Positions 6,546 to 16,850 of a stretch of DNA of 64,000 nucleotides are shown here, one piece after another. Below the pieces are notes generated by a model. It searched no databases and was not told the DNA's origin. It saw nothing but the letters and a program-made list of their open reading frames with translations. Within the stretch, counting starts at the first letter, position 1; each line of letters starts with the position of its first letter. This DNA is from Afipia sp. (lineage in GTDB: Bacteria; Pseudomonadota; Alphaproteobacteria; Rhizobiales; Xanthobacteraceae): the NCBI GenBank assembly GCA_024707075.1, contig JANQAK010000006.1, forward strand, positions 248,001 through 312,000, in the 5' to 3' direction. The position numbers were made by a program, and so were the translations under genes.

Positions 6546-9290
6546 ATGAACGGGTCAAGTCCAGTCAGTACGGCTCCAGGTCGGGCGCTTTGGCTTTCGA
6601 CCATTGCTTTCACGATCTGCTTTGCGGTTTGGACGATTTTCTCGATCATCGGCATTCGCATCAAGCAGGAACTGGGTCTTAACGAAACCCAGTTCGGTCT
6701 TCTGGTTGGCACGCCCATTTTGAGCGGATCGCTCATTCGGCTGATCCTCGGTGTGTGGACCGACCAGTACGGCGGCAGGCGCATTTACACAGTTGTCATG
6801 CTGGCGGCGGCGATCGCCACTTACATGTTGACATGGGCGCATACCTATCCGCAGTTCCTGATCGCGGCGCTCTTTGTCGGTGTTGCCGGCGGCTCGTTTG
6901 CAGTCGGCGTCGCCTACGTGTCGCGTTTCTATCCGGCAGGCAAGCAGGGGACTGCGCTCGGCATCTTCGGCGCGGGCAATGTTGGAGCTGCGGTCACCAA
7001 GTTCGTGGCGCCGTTCGTGCTGGTTGCTTACGGCTGGCAGACCGTTGCGCAGGTCTGGGCGCTGGCGATCGGCGCGATGGGTATCATCTTCTGGCTGTTC
7101 TCGCAGGAGGATCCGGTTGTGCTCGCACGCCGGAAAAATCACGAGAAGCCGAAGAGTGCGTGGCTGGAACTCGAGTCGCTCAAGAACATCCAGGTCTGGC
7201 GCTTCTCGCTCTATTACTTCTTCGTGTTCGGTGCGTTTGTCGCCCTTTCGCTGTGGCTGCCGCAATATCTGATCAACGTTTACGGCGTGAACATCAAAAC
7301 TGCGGGCATGGTTGCGGCGATGTTCTCGTTTCCCGCCAGCGTGTTCCGCGCATATGGCGGACATCTGTCGGATCGCTACGGCGCGCGGCGGGTGATGTAC
7401 TGGACATTCCTCGTCGGCGTAGTCTGTACCTTCATCCTGTCCTATCCGCCGGCCGATTACATCGTGCGGACCGTGTCCGGGCCGGTGAGCTTCCATATGG
7501 AAATGGGCCTCGTGCCCTTCACCGTCACGGTCTTCGTGCTCGGCTTCTTCATGGCGCTCGGCAAGGCGGCCGTCTTCAAACACATCCCGGTTTATTATCC
7601 AAAACACGTCGGCGCGGTCGGCGGACTTGTCGGCATGATCGGCGGACTTGGCGGCTTCGTGCTTCCGATTGTCTTCGGTGCGCTGAACGATCTCACCGGG
7701 TTGTGGACGAGCTGCTTCATGCTGCTGTTCGTTCTGGTGGCCGCTTCACTTGCCTGGATGCATCTTGCGATCCGGCAGATGGAACGTGGTGCTTCCAGCG
7801 AAGCGCTGAAAAAGCTGCCCGAATTTCCGGAAATGGAAGAAATCCACAAGCCGGAACATGTCGGTGCGCTGTCGGGCGCGGTGCTGACCGACTGGCGTCC
7901 CGAGGACAAGACGTTCTGGGATACGACTGGGCGCGCGATCGCGCGGCGCAACCTGTGGATCTCGATCCCTTCGCTGCTGCTGTCGTTCGCGATCTGGCAG
8001 GTATGGTCGGTGGTCGTGGCGAAACTGCCTGCGGTCGGCTTCAAGTTCACCACGGCGGAGTTATTCTGGCTGGCCGCGTTGCCGGGGATTTCCGGCGCGG
8101 TGCTGCGCATCTTCTACTCGTTCATGGTGCCGATCTTCGGCGGACGGCTGTGGACCACGCTAGCGACCTGGTCATTGATGATCCCGGCCATCGGCATCGG
8201 CTATGCCGTGCAGAACCCGTCGACGCCCTATGCCCTGTTCTTGGTGCTGGCGCTGCTGTGCGGGTTGGGCGGAGGCAACTTCGCGTCGTCGATGGCGAAC
8301 ATTTCGTTCTTCTTCCCACGTTCCGAAAAGGGCAATGCTCTCGCACTCAACGCCGGGCTGGGAAATCTCGGGGTCAGCACCGTGCAGTTCGTGGTGCCGA
8401 TTGTGATCACGGCCGGCGTGTTTGGCTGGTTCGGTGGCGATCCGGCCATGGTGACGAGCGGAACGCAGCAGGCGCCGCTCTGGTTGCAGAATGCCGGCTT
8501 TATTTGGGTGCCATTCATCGCGGTGAGCGCTTTCGCCGCATGGTTCGGAATGAATGACATCGCGTCGGCGAAAGCATCGTTCGCGGACCAGGCCGTTATT
8601 TTCCAGCGCAAGCATAACTGGATTATGTGTTGGCTTTACACCGGCACCTTCGGTTCGTTCATCGGCTATTCGGCAGGCTTCCCGCTGCTGGCGAAGACAC
8701 AGTTTCCAGCCGTTGATGCCCTGCCGTTCGTCTTCCTCGGGCCATTGGTGGGCGCGCTGTCGCGCTCTGCCACCGGATGGATCGCCGACAGATGGGGCGG
8801 AGGGCGCGTCACCCTGTGGGTGTTCGTGGCGATGATGATCGGTGTCGCCGGAATTCTCTACTTCATCGGCATCAAGGATCAGCCGGGAGCGTTCTGGGGT
8901 TTCTTCGCCATGTTCCTGTTCCTGTTCTTTGCAACGGGCGTCGGCAATGCGTCGACCTTCCAGATGATCCCGAACATCATGCGCAAGGAGATCGATCGTT
9001 TGATGCCGGGAGCCGACGTCACGACGCGCATACGTCAGGCGGAGAAGGAATCGGCTGCGATCACGGGCTTCACCTCGGCGATCGCTGCATTCGGCGCATT
9101 CTTCATTCCGAAATCCTACGGAACGTCGATCGATCTCACCGGCGGCGTACAGGCGGCGCTGTGGGGCTTCTTCATCTTCTATGTGACCTGCGTCCTGATC
9201 ACTTGGGCTGTCTACACCCGCAGAGGCGGCCTGCTTTATGACATCGAACGGCGTGGCGCATCGACGTCCGTCGCCCAGCCAGCTCAGTAA
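6546..9290 (+). CDS. narK: Fused nitrate/nitrite transporter NarK1-NarK2
   Basis: The 914-residue protein is two complete major-facilitator units in one chain, roughly residues 1-430 and 470-905, each with about 12 membrane helices. Each half carries a nitrate-signature region: FGAGNVGAAVTKF in the first and NAGLGNLGVSTVQF in the second. Family members with this fusion, as in Paracoccus, pair a NarK1-type proton/nitrate symporter with a NarK2-type nitrate/nitrite antiporter. It should import nitrate to the cytoplasmic site of NarG and export nitrite. The gene begins the operon, and narG follows after only 11 bases with a ribosome site AAGGAG. Confidence 0.93.
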   Translation: MNGSSPVSTAPGRALWLSTIAFTICFAVWTIFSIIGIRIKQELGLNETQFGLLVGTPILSGSLIRLILGVWTDQYGGRRIYTVVMLAAAIATYMLTWAHTYPQFLIAALFVGVAGGSFAVGVAYVSRFYPAGKQGTALGIFGAGNVGAAVTKFVAPFVLVAYGWQTVAQVWALAIGAMGIIFWLFSQEDPVVLARRKNHEKPKSAWLELESLKNIQVWRFSLYYFFVFGAFVALSLWLPQYLINVYGVNIKTAGMVAAMFSFPASVFRAYGGHLSDRYGARRVMYWTFLVGVVCTFILSYPPADYIVRTVSGPVSFHMEMGLVPFTVTVFVLGFFMALGKAAVFKHIPVYYPKHVGAVGGLVGMIGGLGGFVLPIVFGALNDLTGLWTSCFMLLFVLVAASLAWMHLAIRQMERGASSEALKKLPEFPEMEEIHKPEHVGALSGAVLTDWRPEDKTFWDTTGRAIARRNLWISIPSLLLSFAIWQVWSVVVAKLPAVGFKFTTAELFWLAALPGISGAVLRIFYSFMVPIFGGRLWTTLATWSLMIPAIGIGYAVQNPSTPYALFLVLALLCGLGGGNFASSMANISFFFPRSEKGNALALNAGLGNLGVSTVQFVVPIVITAGVFGWFGGDPAMVTSGTQQAPLWLQNAGFIWVPFIAVSAFAAWFGMNDIASAKASFADQAVIFQRKHNWIMCWLYTGTFGSFIGYSAGFPLLAKTQFPAVDALPFVFLGPLVGALSRSATGWIADRWGGGRVTLWVFVAMMIGVAGILYFIGIKDQPGAFWGFFAMFLFLFFATGVGNASTFQMIPNIMRKEIDRLMPGADVTTRIRQAEKESAAITGFTSAIAAFGAFFIPKSYGTSIDLTGGVQAALWGFFIFYVTCVLITWAVYTRRGGLLYDIERRGASTSVAQPAQ

Positions 9291-9301
9291 GGAGAACAAC
9301 G

Positions 9302-12300
9302 ATGAGCCATTTTCTTGACCGGCTTACGTTCTTTACGCGAGCCAAAGCCGAGTTCGCCGGCGGCCACGGTATCACGACCTCCGAGGATAGATCGTGGGAG
9401 GATGGTTACCGGAAGCGCTGGCAGCACGACAAGATCGTGCGCTCCACGCATGGCGTCAATTGCACGGGCTCCTGTTCGTGGAAAGTCTATGTCAAAGGCG
9501 GCATCGTCACCTGGGAAACCCAGCAGACCGATTATCCGCGGACGCGGCCTGATCTGCCAAACCATGAGCCGCGCGGATGCGCGCGCGGCGCAAGTTACAG
9601 TTGGTATCTCTATTCCGGTAACCGCGTGAAGTATCCGCTGGTGCGTTCCCGGCTGCTGAAGCTGTGGCGCGATGCGCGGGTGATGATGACGCCGGTCGCG
9701 GCGTGGAAGTCGATCGTCGAGAATCCCGACAAGCGCGCCTCCTATGTCAAGAAACGCGGCCTCGGCGGTTTCGTGCGCGCGAGCTGGGATGAGGTCAACG
9801 AGATCGTTGCTGCTGCGAACGCCTACACCGTGAAAAGCTACGGGCCGGATCGTATTTTTGGTTTCTCGCCGATTCCGGCAATGTCGATGGTGAGCTATGC
9901 CGCCGGCGCGCGCTATCTGTCGCTGCTCGGTGGCGTGTGCATGTCGTTCTACGACTGGTATTGCGACCTGCCGCCGGCGTCGCCGCAGACTTGGGGAGAA
10001 CAGACCGACGTGCCGGAGAGCGCTGACTGGTACAATTCGGGCTTTCTCATCCTGTGGGGCTCCAACGTTCCGCAGACGCGTACGCCGGATGCTCATTTCT
10101 ACACCGAGGTTCGCTACAAGGGCGCCAAGAGCGTCGTGATCTGCCCGGATTATTCGGAAGCATCGAAATTCGCCGATCTGTGGGTTTCACCGAAGCAGGG
10201 CACCGACGCCGCGCTCGCCATGGCCATGGGTCATGTCATCCTGCGTGAATTCCACATCGACCGGCAGGCCAAGTATTTCAACGATTACGCGCGGAAATAC
10301 ACGGACATGCCGATGCTGGTGCGTCTGGTGAAGCAGGGCGAGTACTACGTGCCTGAGCGCTTCGTGCGTGCCTCCGACTTCGACAAGACATTGGGTGAGA
10401 CCAATAATCCGGAATGGAAGACCGTCGCCTATGACGAGATTTCCGGCCAGATTGTCGTTCCGAACGGATCTGTCGGATTCCGCTGGGGCGAGAAAGGGAA
10501 CTGGAATCTCGAAGAGCGGACAGCAAACGGAACAGAGACCAAGCTCCGGCTGTCGCTGATGGAAACTCAGGACGACGTTGCTTCCGTCGGGTTTCCGTAT
10601 TTCGGTAACCGCGAGCACGATCATTTCCTCGGCACCGATCACCCTGATGTGCTGACGCGTAACGTGCCGGTGAAGACACTCCAGCTCGCGGACGGCGAGA
10701 CGCTTGTCGCATCGGTTTTCGATCTGTTCGTTGCCAACTACGGCGTCGATCGGGGCTTGGGCGGCACGCATATCGCCGCGAACTACGACGATGTGGAGCC
10801 TTATACGCCGGCCTGGGCGGAAAAGATCAGCGGCGTGCCGCGCGATCAGATCATCACGGTGGCGCGCGAATTCGCGTTGAATGCGGAGAAGACGGGCGGG
10901 CGCTCGATGGTGATCGTCGGTGCTGGTCTGAACCACTGGTATCACATGGATATGAATTACCGTGGCATCATCAACATGCTGGTGATGTGCGGCTGCGTGG
11001 GACAATCCGGTGGCGGCTGGTCGCATTACGTCGGCCAGGAAAAGCTGCGGCCGCAAAGCGGATGGGTGCCGCTTGCTTTCGGTCTCGACTGGCACCGTCC
11101 GTCACGGCAGATGAACTCGACTTCCGCATTCTATGCCCATACCGATCAGTGGCGCTATGAGACGCTCGATGTGACGGAAGTTCTGTCGCCAACGGCGCCG
11201 GCAGGCCCGTGGGATGGCGCGCTGATTGACTACAATGTGCGCGCCGAGCGCATGGGCTGGCTGCCATCTGCGCCGCAGCTTCAGGCCAACCCGATCGAAG
11301 TATCGAAGCAGGCCGCAGCATCCGGCCTGGAGGCCAAGGATTATATCGCGAAGACTCTCAAATCAGGCGAGTTAAAGCTCGCCTGCGACGATCCGGACAA
11401 TCCGAAGAACTGGCCGCGCAACATGTTTGTCTGGCGTTCCAATCTTCTCGGAGCCTCCGGCAAGGGCCATGAATATTTCCTGAAGCACCTGCTTGGCACC
11501 AGCCACGGTGTGATGGGAAAGGATCTCGGCGAAGACGGCAAGAAGAAGCCGAGCGAAGTCGTGTGGCACGAGGAAGCGCCGGAAGGAAAGCTCGACCTTC
11601 TGGTCACGCTCGACTTCCGCATGTCCACCACCTGCATGTATTCGGACATCGTGTTGCCGACGGCGACTTGGTACGAGAAGAACGATCTCAACACGTCCGA
11701 CATGCATCCCTTCATTCATCCGCTGACGGCGGCGATCGATCCGGTGTGGGAGTCGCGTAGCGACTGGGAGATTTACAAGGGCATCGCCAAATCGTTTTCC
11801 AAGGTTGCGCCGGAGGTGCTCGGTGTAGAAAAGGACATCGTTCTGACGCCGATCATGCACGATTCCCCGGGCGAGATCGCGCAGCCTTTCGATGTGAAAG
11901 ACTGGAAGAAGGGCGAGATCGATCCGATCCCCGGCAAGACCATGCCGGCGGTCACCGTGGTCGAGCGCGACTATCCGAACATCTACAAGCAGTTCACCTC
12001 GCTCGGGCCGCTGATGAGCAAGATCGGCAACTTCGGCAAGGGCATGAACTGGAACACCGAGCATGAAGTCGAACTGCTCAAGCATCTGAATGGTGTGGTG
12101 ACCGAAGAAGGACCGAGCAAAGGTCTCGCCCGCATCGATACGGATATCGATGCCTGCGAAGTTCTTCTCAGCCTCGCTCCGGAAACCAACGGCGAGGTGG
12201 CAGTCAAGGCATGGGCTTCGCTCGGCGGTTTTACCGGCCGCGATCATACCCATCTCGCGATCCCGAAGGAGGATGAGAAGATCCGCTTCCGCGATGTAGT

Positions 12301-13048
12301 CGCGCAGCCGCGCAAGATCATCTCGTCGCCAATCTGGTCCGGTCTTGAGTCGGAAAAGGTTTGCTACAACGCCTGCTACACCAACGTCCACGAATTGATC
12401 CCCTGGCGCACGCTCACAGGACGCCAGCAGCTTTATCAGGATCATCTGTGGATGCGGGCATTCGGCGAAGGCTTCTGCGTTTATCGGCCGCCGATCGACA
12501 CCAAGTCGGTCAATCCCGTGATCGACCGCAAGCCGAACGGCAACAAGTCGGTGGTGCTGAATTTCCTGACCCCGCACCAGAAGTGGGGAATTCACTCCAC
12601 CTACACCGACAATCTTCTCATGCTTACGCTATCGCGCGGTGGTCCGATTGTCTGGATCAGCGAGACCGACGCGAAGGGCGCCGGCATCGTCGATAACGAC
12701 TGGATCGAGGTCTACAACACGAACGGTGCGTTGGTGGCGCGTGCGGTGGTGTCCCAGCGCGTCAAGCAGGGCATGTGCATGATGTACCATGCCCAGGAGA
12801 AGATCGTGAACGTGCCGGGCTCCGAGCAGACTGGCCAGCGCGGCGGCATCCACAACTCCGTGACCCGCATCGTACTCAAGCCGACGCACATGATCGGCGG
12901 ATACGTCCAGCAGGCCTACGGTTTCAACTACTACGGCACCGTCGGCTCGAACCGCGACGAGTTCGTCGTCGTTCGTAAGATGGCAAACGTCGACTGGCTC
13001 GATACGCCGCTCGCCGCAACGACTCCCAGCCTGGAGGCAGCAGAATGA
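9302..13048 (+). CDS. narG: Respiratory nitrate reductase alpha subunit
   Basis: The 1248-residue catalytic subunit reduces nitrate to nitrite at a Mo-bis-MGD centre on the cytoplasmic side. Near the N-terminus it shows the FS0 cluster pattern H-x3-C-x3-C (STHGVNCTGSCSW) and the fourth ligand in EPRGCARGASYSW. The molybdenum aspartate region YDWYCDLPPASPQTWGEQTD is intact. Its length matches full NarG proteins. The last four bases overlap narH (ATGA), so the two are translationally coupled. Confidence 0.97.
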   Translation: MSHFLDRLTFFTRAKAEFAGGHGITTSEDRSWEDGYRKRWQHDKIVRSTHGVNCTGSCSWKVYVKGGIVTWETQQTDYPRTRPDLPNHEPRGCARGASYSWYLYSGNRVKYPLVRSRLLKLWRDARVMMTPVAAWKSIVENPDKRASYVKKRGLGGFVRASWDEVNEIVAAANAYTVKSYGPDRIFGFSPIPAMSMVSYAAGARYLSLLGGVCMSFYDWYCDLPPASPQTWGEQTDVPESADWYNSGFLILWGSNVPQTRTPDAHFYTEVRYKGAKSVVICPDYSEASKFADLWVSPKQGTDAALAMAMGHVILREFHIDRQAKYFNDYARKYTDMPMLVRLVKQGEYYVPERFVRASDFDKTLGETNNPEWKTVAYDEISGQIVVPNGSVGFRWGEKGNWNLEERTANGTETKLRLSLMETQDDVASVGFPYFGNREHDHFLGTDHPDVLTRNVPVKTLQLADGETLVASVFDLFVANYGVDRGLGGTHIAANYDDVEPYTPAWAEKISGVPRDQIITVAREFALNAEKTGGRSMVIVGAGLNHWYHMDMNYRGIINMLVMCGCVGQSGGGWSHYVGQEKLRPQSGWVPLAFGLDWHRPSRQMNSTSAFYAHTDQWRYETLDVTEVLSPTAPAGPWDGALIDYNVRAERMGWLPSAPQLQANPIEVSKQAAASGLEAKDYIAKTLKSGELKLACDDPDNPKNWPRNMFVWRSNLLGASGKGHEYFLKHLLGTSHGVMGKDLGEDGKKKPSEVVWHEEAPEGKLDLLVTLDFRMSTTCMYSDIVLPTATWYEKNDLNTSDMHPFIHPLTAAIDPVWESRSDWEIYKGIAKSFSKVAPEVLGVEKDIVLTPIMHDSPGEIAQPFDVKDWKKGEIDPIPGKTMPAVTVVERDYPNIYKQFTSLGPLMSKIGNFGKGMNWNTEHEVELLKHLNGVVTEEGPSKGLARIDTDIDACEVLLSLAPETNGEVAVKAWASLGGFTGRDHTHLAIPKEDEKIRFRDVVAQPRKIISSPIWSGLESEKVCYNACYTNVHELIPWRTLTGRQQLYQDHLWMRAFGEGFCVYRPPIDTKSVNPVIDRKPNGNKSVVLNFLTPHQKWGIHSTYTDNLLMLTLSRGGPIVWISETDAKGAGIVDNDWIEVYNTNGALVARAVVSQRVKQGMCMMYHAQEKIVNVPGSEQTGQRGGIHNSVTRIVLKPTHMIGGYVQQAYGFNYYGTVGSNRDEFVVVRKMANVDWLDTPLAATTPSLEAAE

Positions 13049-14565
13049 AAATCCGTGCCCAAATCGCAATGGTGCTGAATCTCGACAAGTGTATCGGGTG
13101 TCACACCTGTAGCGTGACGTGCAAGAACGTCTGGACCAGCCGCGAAGGCATGGAATACGCGTGGTTCAATAACGTGGAAACCAAGCCGGGCATCGGTTAC
13201 CCAAAGGATTGGGAAAACCAGGCGCGCTGGAAAGGCGGCTGGACGCGCAAGCGCAACGGTTCGATCGCGCCGAAGATCGGCGGCAAGTGGCGCGTGCTGG
13301 CAAATATCTTCGCAAATCCCGATTTGCCAGAGATCGACGACTACTATGAGCCGTTTACCTTCGATTATGAGCATTTGCAGAAGGCTCCAGAGATGGCGGC
13401 GATGCCGACCGCCCGTCCGCGTTCGCTGATTTCCGGCGAGCGCATGGAAAAGATCGAATGGGGTCCGAACTGGGAAGAAATTCTCGGTGGCGAGTTCTCG
13501 AAGCGTTCTAAGGATATGAATTTCGAAGGCGTTCAGAAGGAGATCTACGGCCAGTTCGAAAACACCTTCATGATGTATCTGCCGCGGCTGTGCGAGCACT
13601 GCTTGAATCCGGCCTGCGTTGCGTCGTGCCCTTCGGGCGCGATCTACAAGCGCGAGGAGGATGGCATCGTTCTGATCGATCAGGACAAGTGCCGCGGCTG
13701 GCGCATGTGCGTCTCGGGATGTCCCTACAAGAAAATCTATTACAACTGGTCTTCTGGAAAATCGGAGAAGTGCATCTTCTGCTATCCACGGATCGAGGCT
13801 GGCCAGCCGACCGTGTGTTCCGAGACTTGCGTCGGCCGCATCCGCTATCTCGGCGTGGTGCTCTACGATGCCGATCGGATTGCCGAAGCAGCCAGCATGC
13901 CTGACGAGCGCGACCTCTATCAGGCTCAGCTCGACGTCTTCCTGAATCCCAACGACCCGGCGGTGATCGCCGAGGCGGAGCGGCAGGGCATTCCTCATGC
14001 GTGGCTGGAGGCCGCCAAGATATCGCCAATCTGGAAAATGGCCATGGAATGGAAGGTGGCGTTCCCGCTGCATCCGGAATACCGCACGTTGCCGATGGTG
14101 TGGTACGTGCCGCCGCTGTCGCCCATCACCTCAGCCGCATCCGCCGGAAAGATCGGTTCCGACGGTGAAATGCCCGATGTCAAATCGCTGCGCATTCCGA
14201 TGAAGTATCTCGCCAACCTGTTGACCGCAGGCGACGAGAAGCCGGTGACGCTCGCGTTGGAGCGCATGCTTGCGATGCGCGCCTTCATGCGCGCCAAGAC
14301 CATCGACGGGGTTGTTGATGAGGCGATTGCACGGCGGGTCGGGCTGAAAGCCGAACAGATCGACGAGATGTACAAGATCATGGCGATCGCCAACTACGAA
14401 GACAGGTTCGTCATTCCGACAGCCCATCGCGAAGTCGGCGCCGACGCTTACGATATGCGCGGTTCCTGCGGCTTCACATTCGGCAACGGATGCTCGGGGG
14501 GCGAAACCGAGGTCAATCTGTTCGGATCGCCGCGCAAGGCAAGAACGCCGATGGAGATCGTGTGA
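13045..14565 (+). CDS. narH: Respiratory nitrate reductase beta subunit
   Basis: The 506-residue Fe-S electron-transfer subunit links the NarI hemes to NarG. It contains four cysteine groups: CIGCHTCSVTC near the N-terminus, CEHCLNPACVASCPSG, CRGWRMCVSGCPYKK (with W where other clusters have C, the known 3Fe-4S site) and CIFCYPR...CSETCVGR. These are the three 4Fe-4S clusters and one 3Fe-4S cluster of NarH. The stop overlaps the narJ start by one base (TGATG). Confidence 0.97.
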   Translation: MKIRAQIAMVLNLDKCIGCHTCSVTCKNVWTSREGMEYAWFNNVETKPGIGYPKDWENQARWKGGWTRKRNGSIAPKIGGKWRVLANIFANPDLPEIDDYYEPFTFDYEHLQKAPEMAAMPTARPRSLISGERMEKIEWGPNWEEILGGEFSKRSKDMNFEGVQKEIYGQFENTFMMYLPRLCEHCLNPACVASCPSGAIYKREEDGIVLIDQDKCRGWRMCVSGCPYKKIYYNWSSGKSEKCIFCYPRIEAGQPTVCSETCVGRIRYLGVVLYDADRIAEAASMPDERDLYQAQLDVFLNPNDPAVIAEAERQGIPHAWLEAAKISPIWKMAMEWKVAFPLHPEYRTLPMVWYVPPLSPITSAASAGKIGSDGEMPDVKSLRIPMKYLANLLTAGDEKPVTLALERMLAMRAFMRAKTIDGVVDEAIARRVGLKAEQIDEMYKIMAIANYEDRFVIPTAHREVGADAYDMRGSCGFTFGNGCSGGETEVNLFGSPRKARTPMEIV

Positions 14566-15272
14566 TGAAGACGTTCAAGATTCTTTCGGCGCTTCTCACC
14601 TATCCGTCGCAGGATCTGATTGCAGCGGCTCCGGAGTTCGGAGCGGTGCTGGATTCGGAAAACATCGTGCCGGCAGCCCAGCGGCGTGCGCTCGATATCC
14701 TGATCGAGGAAATCGCGATCGGGGAACTTTACGACCTTCAGGAGGGCTACGGTCTGCTGTTCGACCGGAGCCGTACGCTTGCGCTGCATCTGTTCGAGCA
14801 CGTTCACGGTGAAAGCCGCGACCGGGGCCAGGCCATGGTCGATCTCAAGACACTGTACGAAGACGCCGGTTTTGCCATCGCGGCAAATGAGTTGCCGGAC
14901 TTCATACCGTTGTTTCTCGAATTTCTGTCAACGCAACCTGTGGCGGCGGCGCGCGATCTGCTTGCTCAGCCCGCACATATTCTGGCCGCAATGGCCGAGC
15001 GGCTCGGCCGGCGCAAGTCCAGCTACAGGGCCATCTTCGACACGCTTGTGGCAATCGTCGCCGAACCGCCGCATCGCGAGATTGTCGATGAACTCCTGAA
15101 AGGTCCAGATCCGGATCCGATGGATTTCGCCGCGCTCGACGCGGCGTGGGAAGAAGAAGAGGTCAAGTTCGGTCCTGGGTCACAGGGCCAGAACGCGTGC
15201 GGTCATGATGGTCTGGTCGCTCGTCTTCGTCATGCCAAGCGCGCGGTCAACTCCGCGCCGTCAGTGAACTAG
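14565..15272 (+). CDS. narJ: Nitrate reductase molybdenum cofactor assembly chaperone
   Basis: A 235-residue TorD/NarJ-family chaperone that holds apo-NarGH while the Mo cofactor and FS0 cluster are inserted; it is not part of the final enzyme. Typical parts are KTFKILSALLTYPSQDL at the start and LFEHVHGESRDRGQAMVDL in the middle. I set the start at 14565 because it overlaps the narH stop and matches family N-termini; an open frame reaches further upstream inside narH. The last 25 residues are a variable tail. Confidence 0.94.
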   Translation: MKTFKILSALLTYPSQDLIAAAPEFGAVLDSENIVPAAQRRALDILIEEIAIGELYDLQEGYGLLFDRSRTLALHLFEHVHGESRDRGQAMVDLKTLYEDAGFAIAANELPDFIPLFLEFLSTQPVAAARDLLAQPAHILAAMAERLGRRKSSYRAIFDTLVAIVAEPPHREIVDELLKGPDPDPMDFAALDAAWEEEEVKFGPGSQGQNACGHDGLVARLRHAKRAVNSAPSVN

Positions 15273-15283
15273 AGGAGGCCAGG

Positions 15284-16009
15284 ATGCGGGAGATGCTCAA
15301 CGCCATCGTGTTCGGCTGGTATCCTTATATCTGCGTTACTGTCTTTCTGTTCGGGAGCCTCTTTCGGTTCGACCGCGAGCAGTATACGTGGCGCACGGGA
15401 TCGAGCCAGCTACTGCGTCGCCGCCAGTTGATGTGGGGATCGAACCTTTTCCACGTCGGCATCCTGGTGATCTTCGGCGGCCATTTCGTCGGCCTGCTGA
15501 CGCCGATCTGGGTGTTCGATATGCTGGGCGTCTCGCATGGCTTCAAGCAGGTGCTGGCGATGGTCGCCGGCGGCGTGGCTGGCCTGATGTGCCTTGTCGG
15601 CATTTCCCTACTGACCCATCGCCGCTTGTTCGATCCGCGTATTCGCGCCAATTCGTCATTCGGCGATACCGCGATCCTGCTGATCCTGTTCGCGCAGTTG
15701 CTGCTCGGTCTTGCCACCATTCCGCTGTCGGCGGGCCATCTCGATGGTCATGAGATGGTGAAGTTCATGAACTGGGCGCAGGCCATCGTCACGTTACAGC
15801 CGGATGCCGCGCACTATGTTCTCGACGTGCATCCGATCTTCAAGGCGCATCTGACGCTGGGCATGACGATCTTTCTCATCTTTCCTTTCACGCGCCTCGT
15901 CCACGTCTGGAGTGCTCCGGTCTGGTATCTCGGCCGGCGCGGTTACCAGATCGTGCGCAGTCGCAATGGCGGTCGGGTTGTCTCGCCACCGGTCCAGCCC
16001 GCGGAGTAG
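15284..16009 (+). CDS. narI: Respiratory nitrate reductase gamma subunit (cytochrome b)
   Basis: The 241-residue membrane subunit has five hydrophobic helices and binds two b hemes. It takes electrons from quinol at the periplasmic side. Histidine-bearing helices are visible (NLFHVGILVIFGGHFVGL early; HPIFKAHLTLGMTIFLIFPFTRLVHVWS late). A ribosome site (GAGGAGG region) precedes the ATG. It follows narJ after 11 bases and is followed by the parvulin gene after three. Confidence 0.95.
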   Translation: MREMLNAIVFGWYPYICVTVFLFGSLFRFDREQYTWRTGSSQLLRRRQLMWGSNLFHVGILVIFGGHFVGLLTPIWVFDMLGVSHGFKQVLAMVAGGVAGLMCLVGISLLTHRRLFDPRIRANSSFGDTAILLILFAQLLLGLATIPLSAGHLDGHEMVKFMNWAQAIVTLQPDAAHYVLDVHPIFKAHLTLGMTIFLIFPFTRLVHVWSAPVWYLGRRGYQIVRSRNGGRVVSPPVQPAE

Positions 16010-16012
16010 ATC

Positions 16013-16837
16013 ATGAACTGCACGGTCTCGAACGTCTTGCCGAAGCCGAAGACGATCAGCGTCAACGGCGTGGTGATTTCCCGCGAGGCGATCGCCAGGG
16101 AAGTTCAGAACCACCCGGCTGAGAAGCCCATTTTGGCATGGCAGGCAGCGGCCCGTGCCTTGGTTGTCCGGGAGTTGCTGCTTCAGGAATCCGCGCGTCT
16201 CGGCATCGATGCGGTGCCGCTCAGCGATCCCGATGGCCGCACCGAGACCGCGGATGAGGCAGCGATGCGAACGCTGGTAGAGCGTGAAGTCGCCACCCCC
16301 GAGCCTGACGAGGCAGCCTGCCGGCGGTTCTACGAGCAGAACCACCAGCGGTTCCGTTCTGGCGATCTCTACGAGGCGGCCCACATTCTCGTCGCCGCGC
16401 CACGCGGAGACGTAGACGCGCGCGCCGAGGCGAGGACGACTGCCGATATGATCCTTGCCGCCGTGAAATCGGACCGTGCCGCTTTCGCGGATCTTGCCAC
16501 CAATCATTCCGATTGCACGACGTCGGCATCGGAGGGCGGGTATCTTGGTCAGATCACGCGCGGGCAGACGGTGCCGGAATTCGAGACGGCACTGGAGCGG
16601 ATGCAGCCGGGCGAAGTTGCAATCGTGGAAACCCGCTATGGCTTCCATGTCGTGCGCCTCGACCGTCGTGCCGAGGGGCAGACGCTGCCTTTCGAGATCG
16701 CGCGCGAGCGGATAGCCGATTATCTGGCATTGAGCGTCGAACACCGTGCGCTCGCGCAATACATTTCGATCCTTGCGGGTCGGGCAGAGATCACCGGCAT
16801 TTCGCTCGCCGCAGCCGATACGCCGCTGGTTCAATAG
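16013..16837 (+). CDS. PpiC/parvulin-type peptidyl-prolyl isomerase of the nar operon
   Basis: This 274-residue protein has an N-terminal SurA/NifM-like helical part and a rotamase domain around residues 115-225 (YEAAHILVAAP, FADLATNHSDC, GGYLGQITRGQTVPEFETAL, YGFHVVRLDRR). I see no signal peptide, so it probably acts in the cytoplasm. Its place directly after narI suggests a folding helper for nitrate reductase, much as NifM serves nitrogenase. That role is inferred from position only. Confidence 0.85.
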   Translation: MNCTVSNVLPKPKTISVNGVVISREAIAREVQNHPAEKPILAWQAAARALVVRELLLQESARLGIDAVPLSDPDGRTETADEAAMRTLVEREVATPEPDEAACRRFYEQNHQRFRSGDLYEAAHILVAAPRGDVDARAEARTTADMILAAVKSDRAAFADLATNHSDCTTSASEGGYLGQITRGQTVPEFETALERMQPGEVAIVETRYGFHVVRLDRRAEGQTLPFEIARERIADYLALSVEHRALAQYISILAGRAEITGISLAAADTPLVQ

Positions 16838-16850
16838 AGAGGAGCGCCAC

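Noticed and set aside
8172-9299. Open frame of 375 codons opposite narK
   Set aside because: It is a charged, low-complexity shadow of a membrane protein gene and has no support.
11372-12595. Long open frame (about 400 codons) on the minus strand inside narG
   Set aside because: It is antisense to the intact narG frame. Its protein has no recognisable motif and only reflects GC-rich third positions.
12931-14073. Open frame of 380 codons on the minus strand across narG and narH
   Set aside because: It lies opposite clear Fe-S cysteine motifs of narH and shows no domain or ribosome site.
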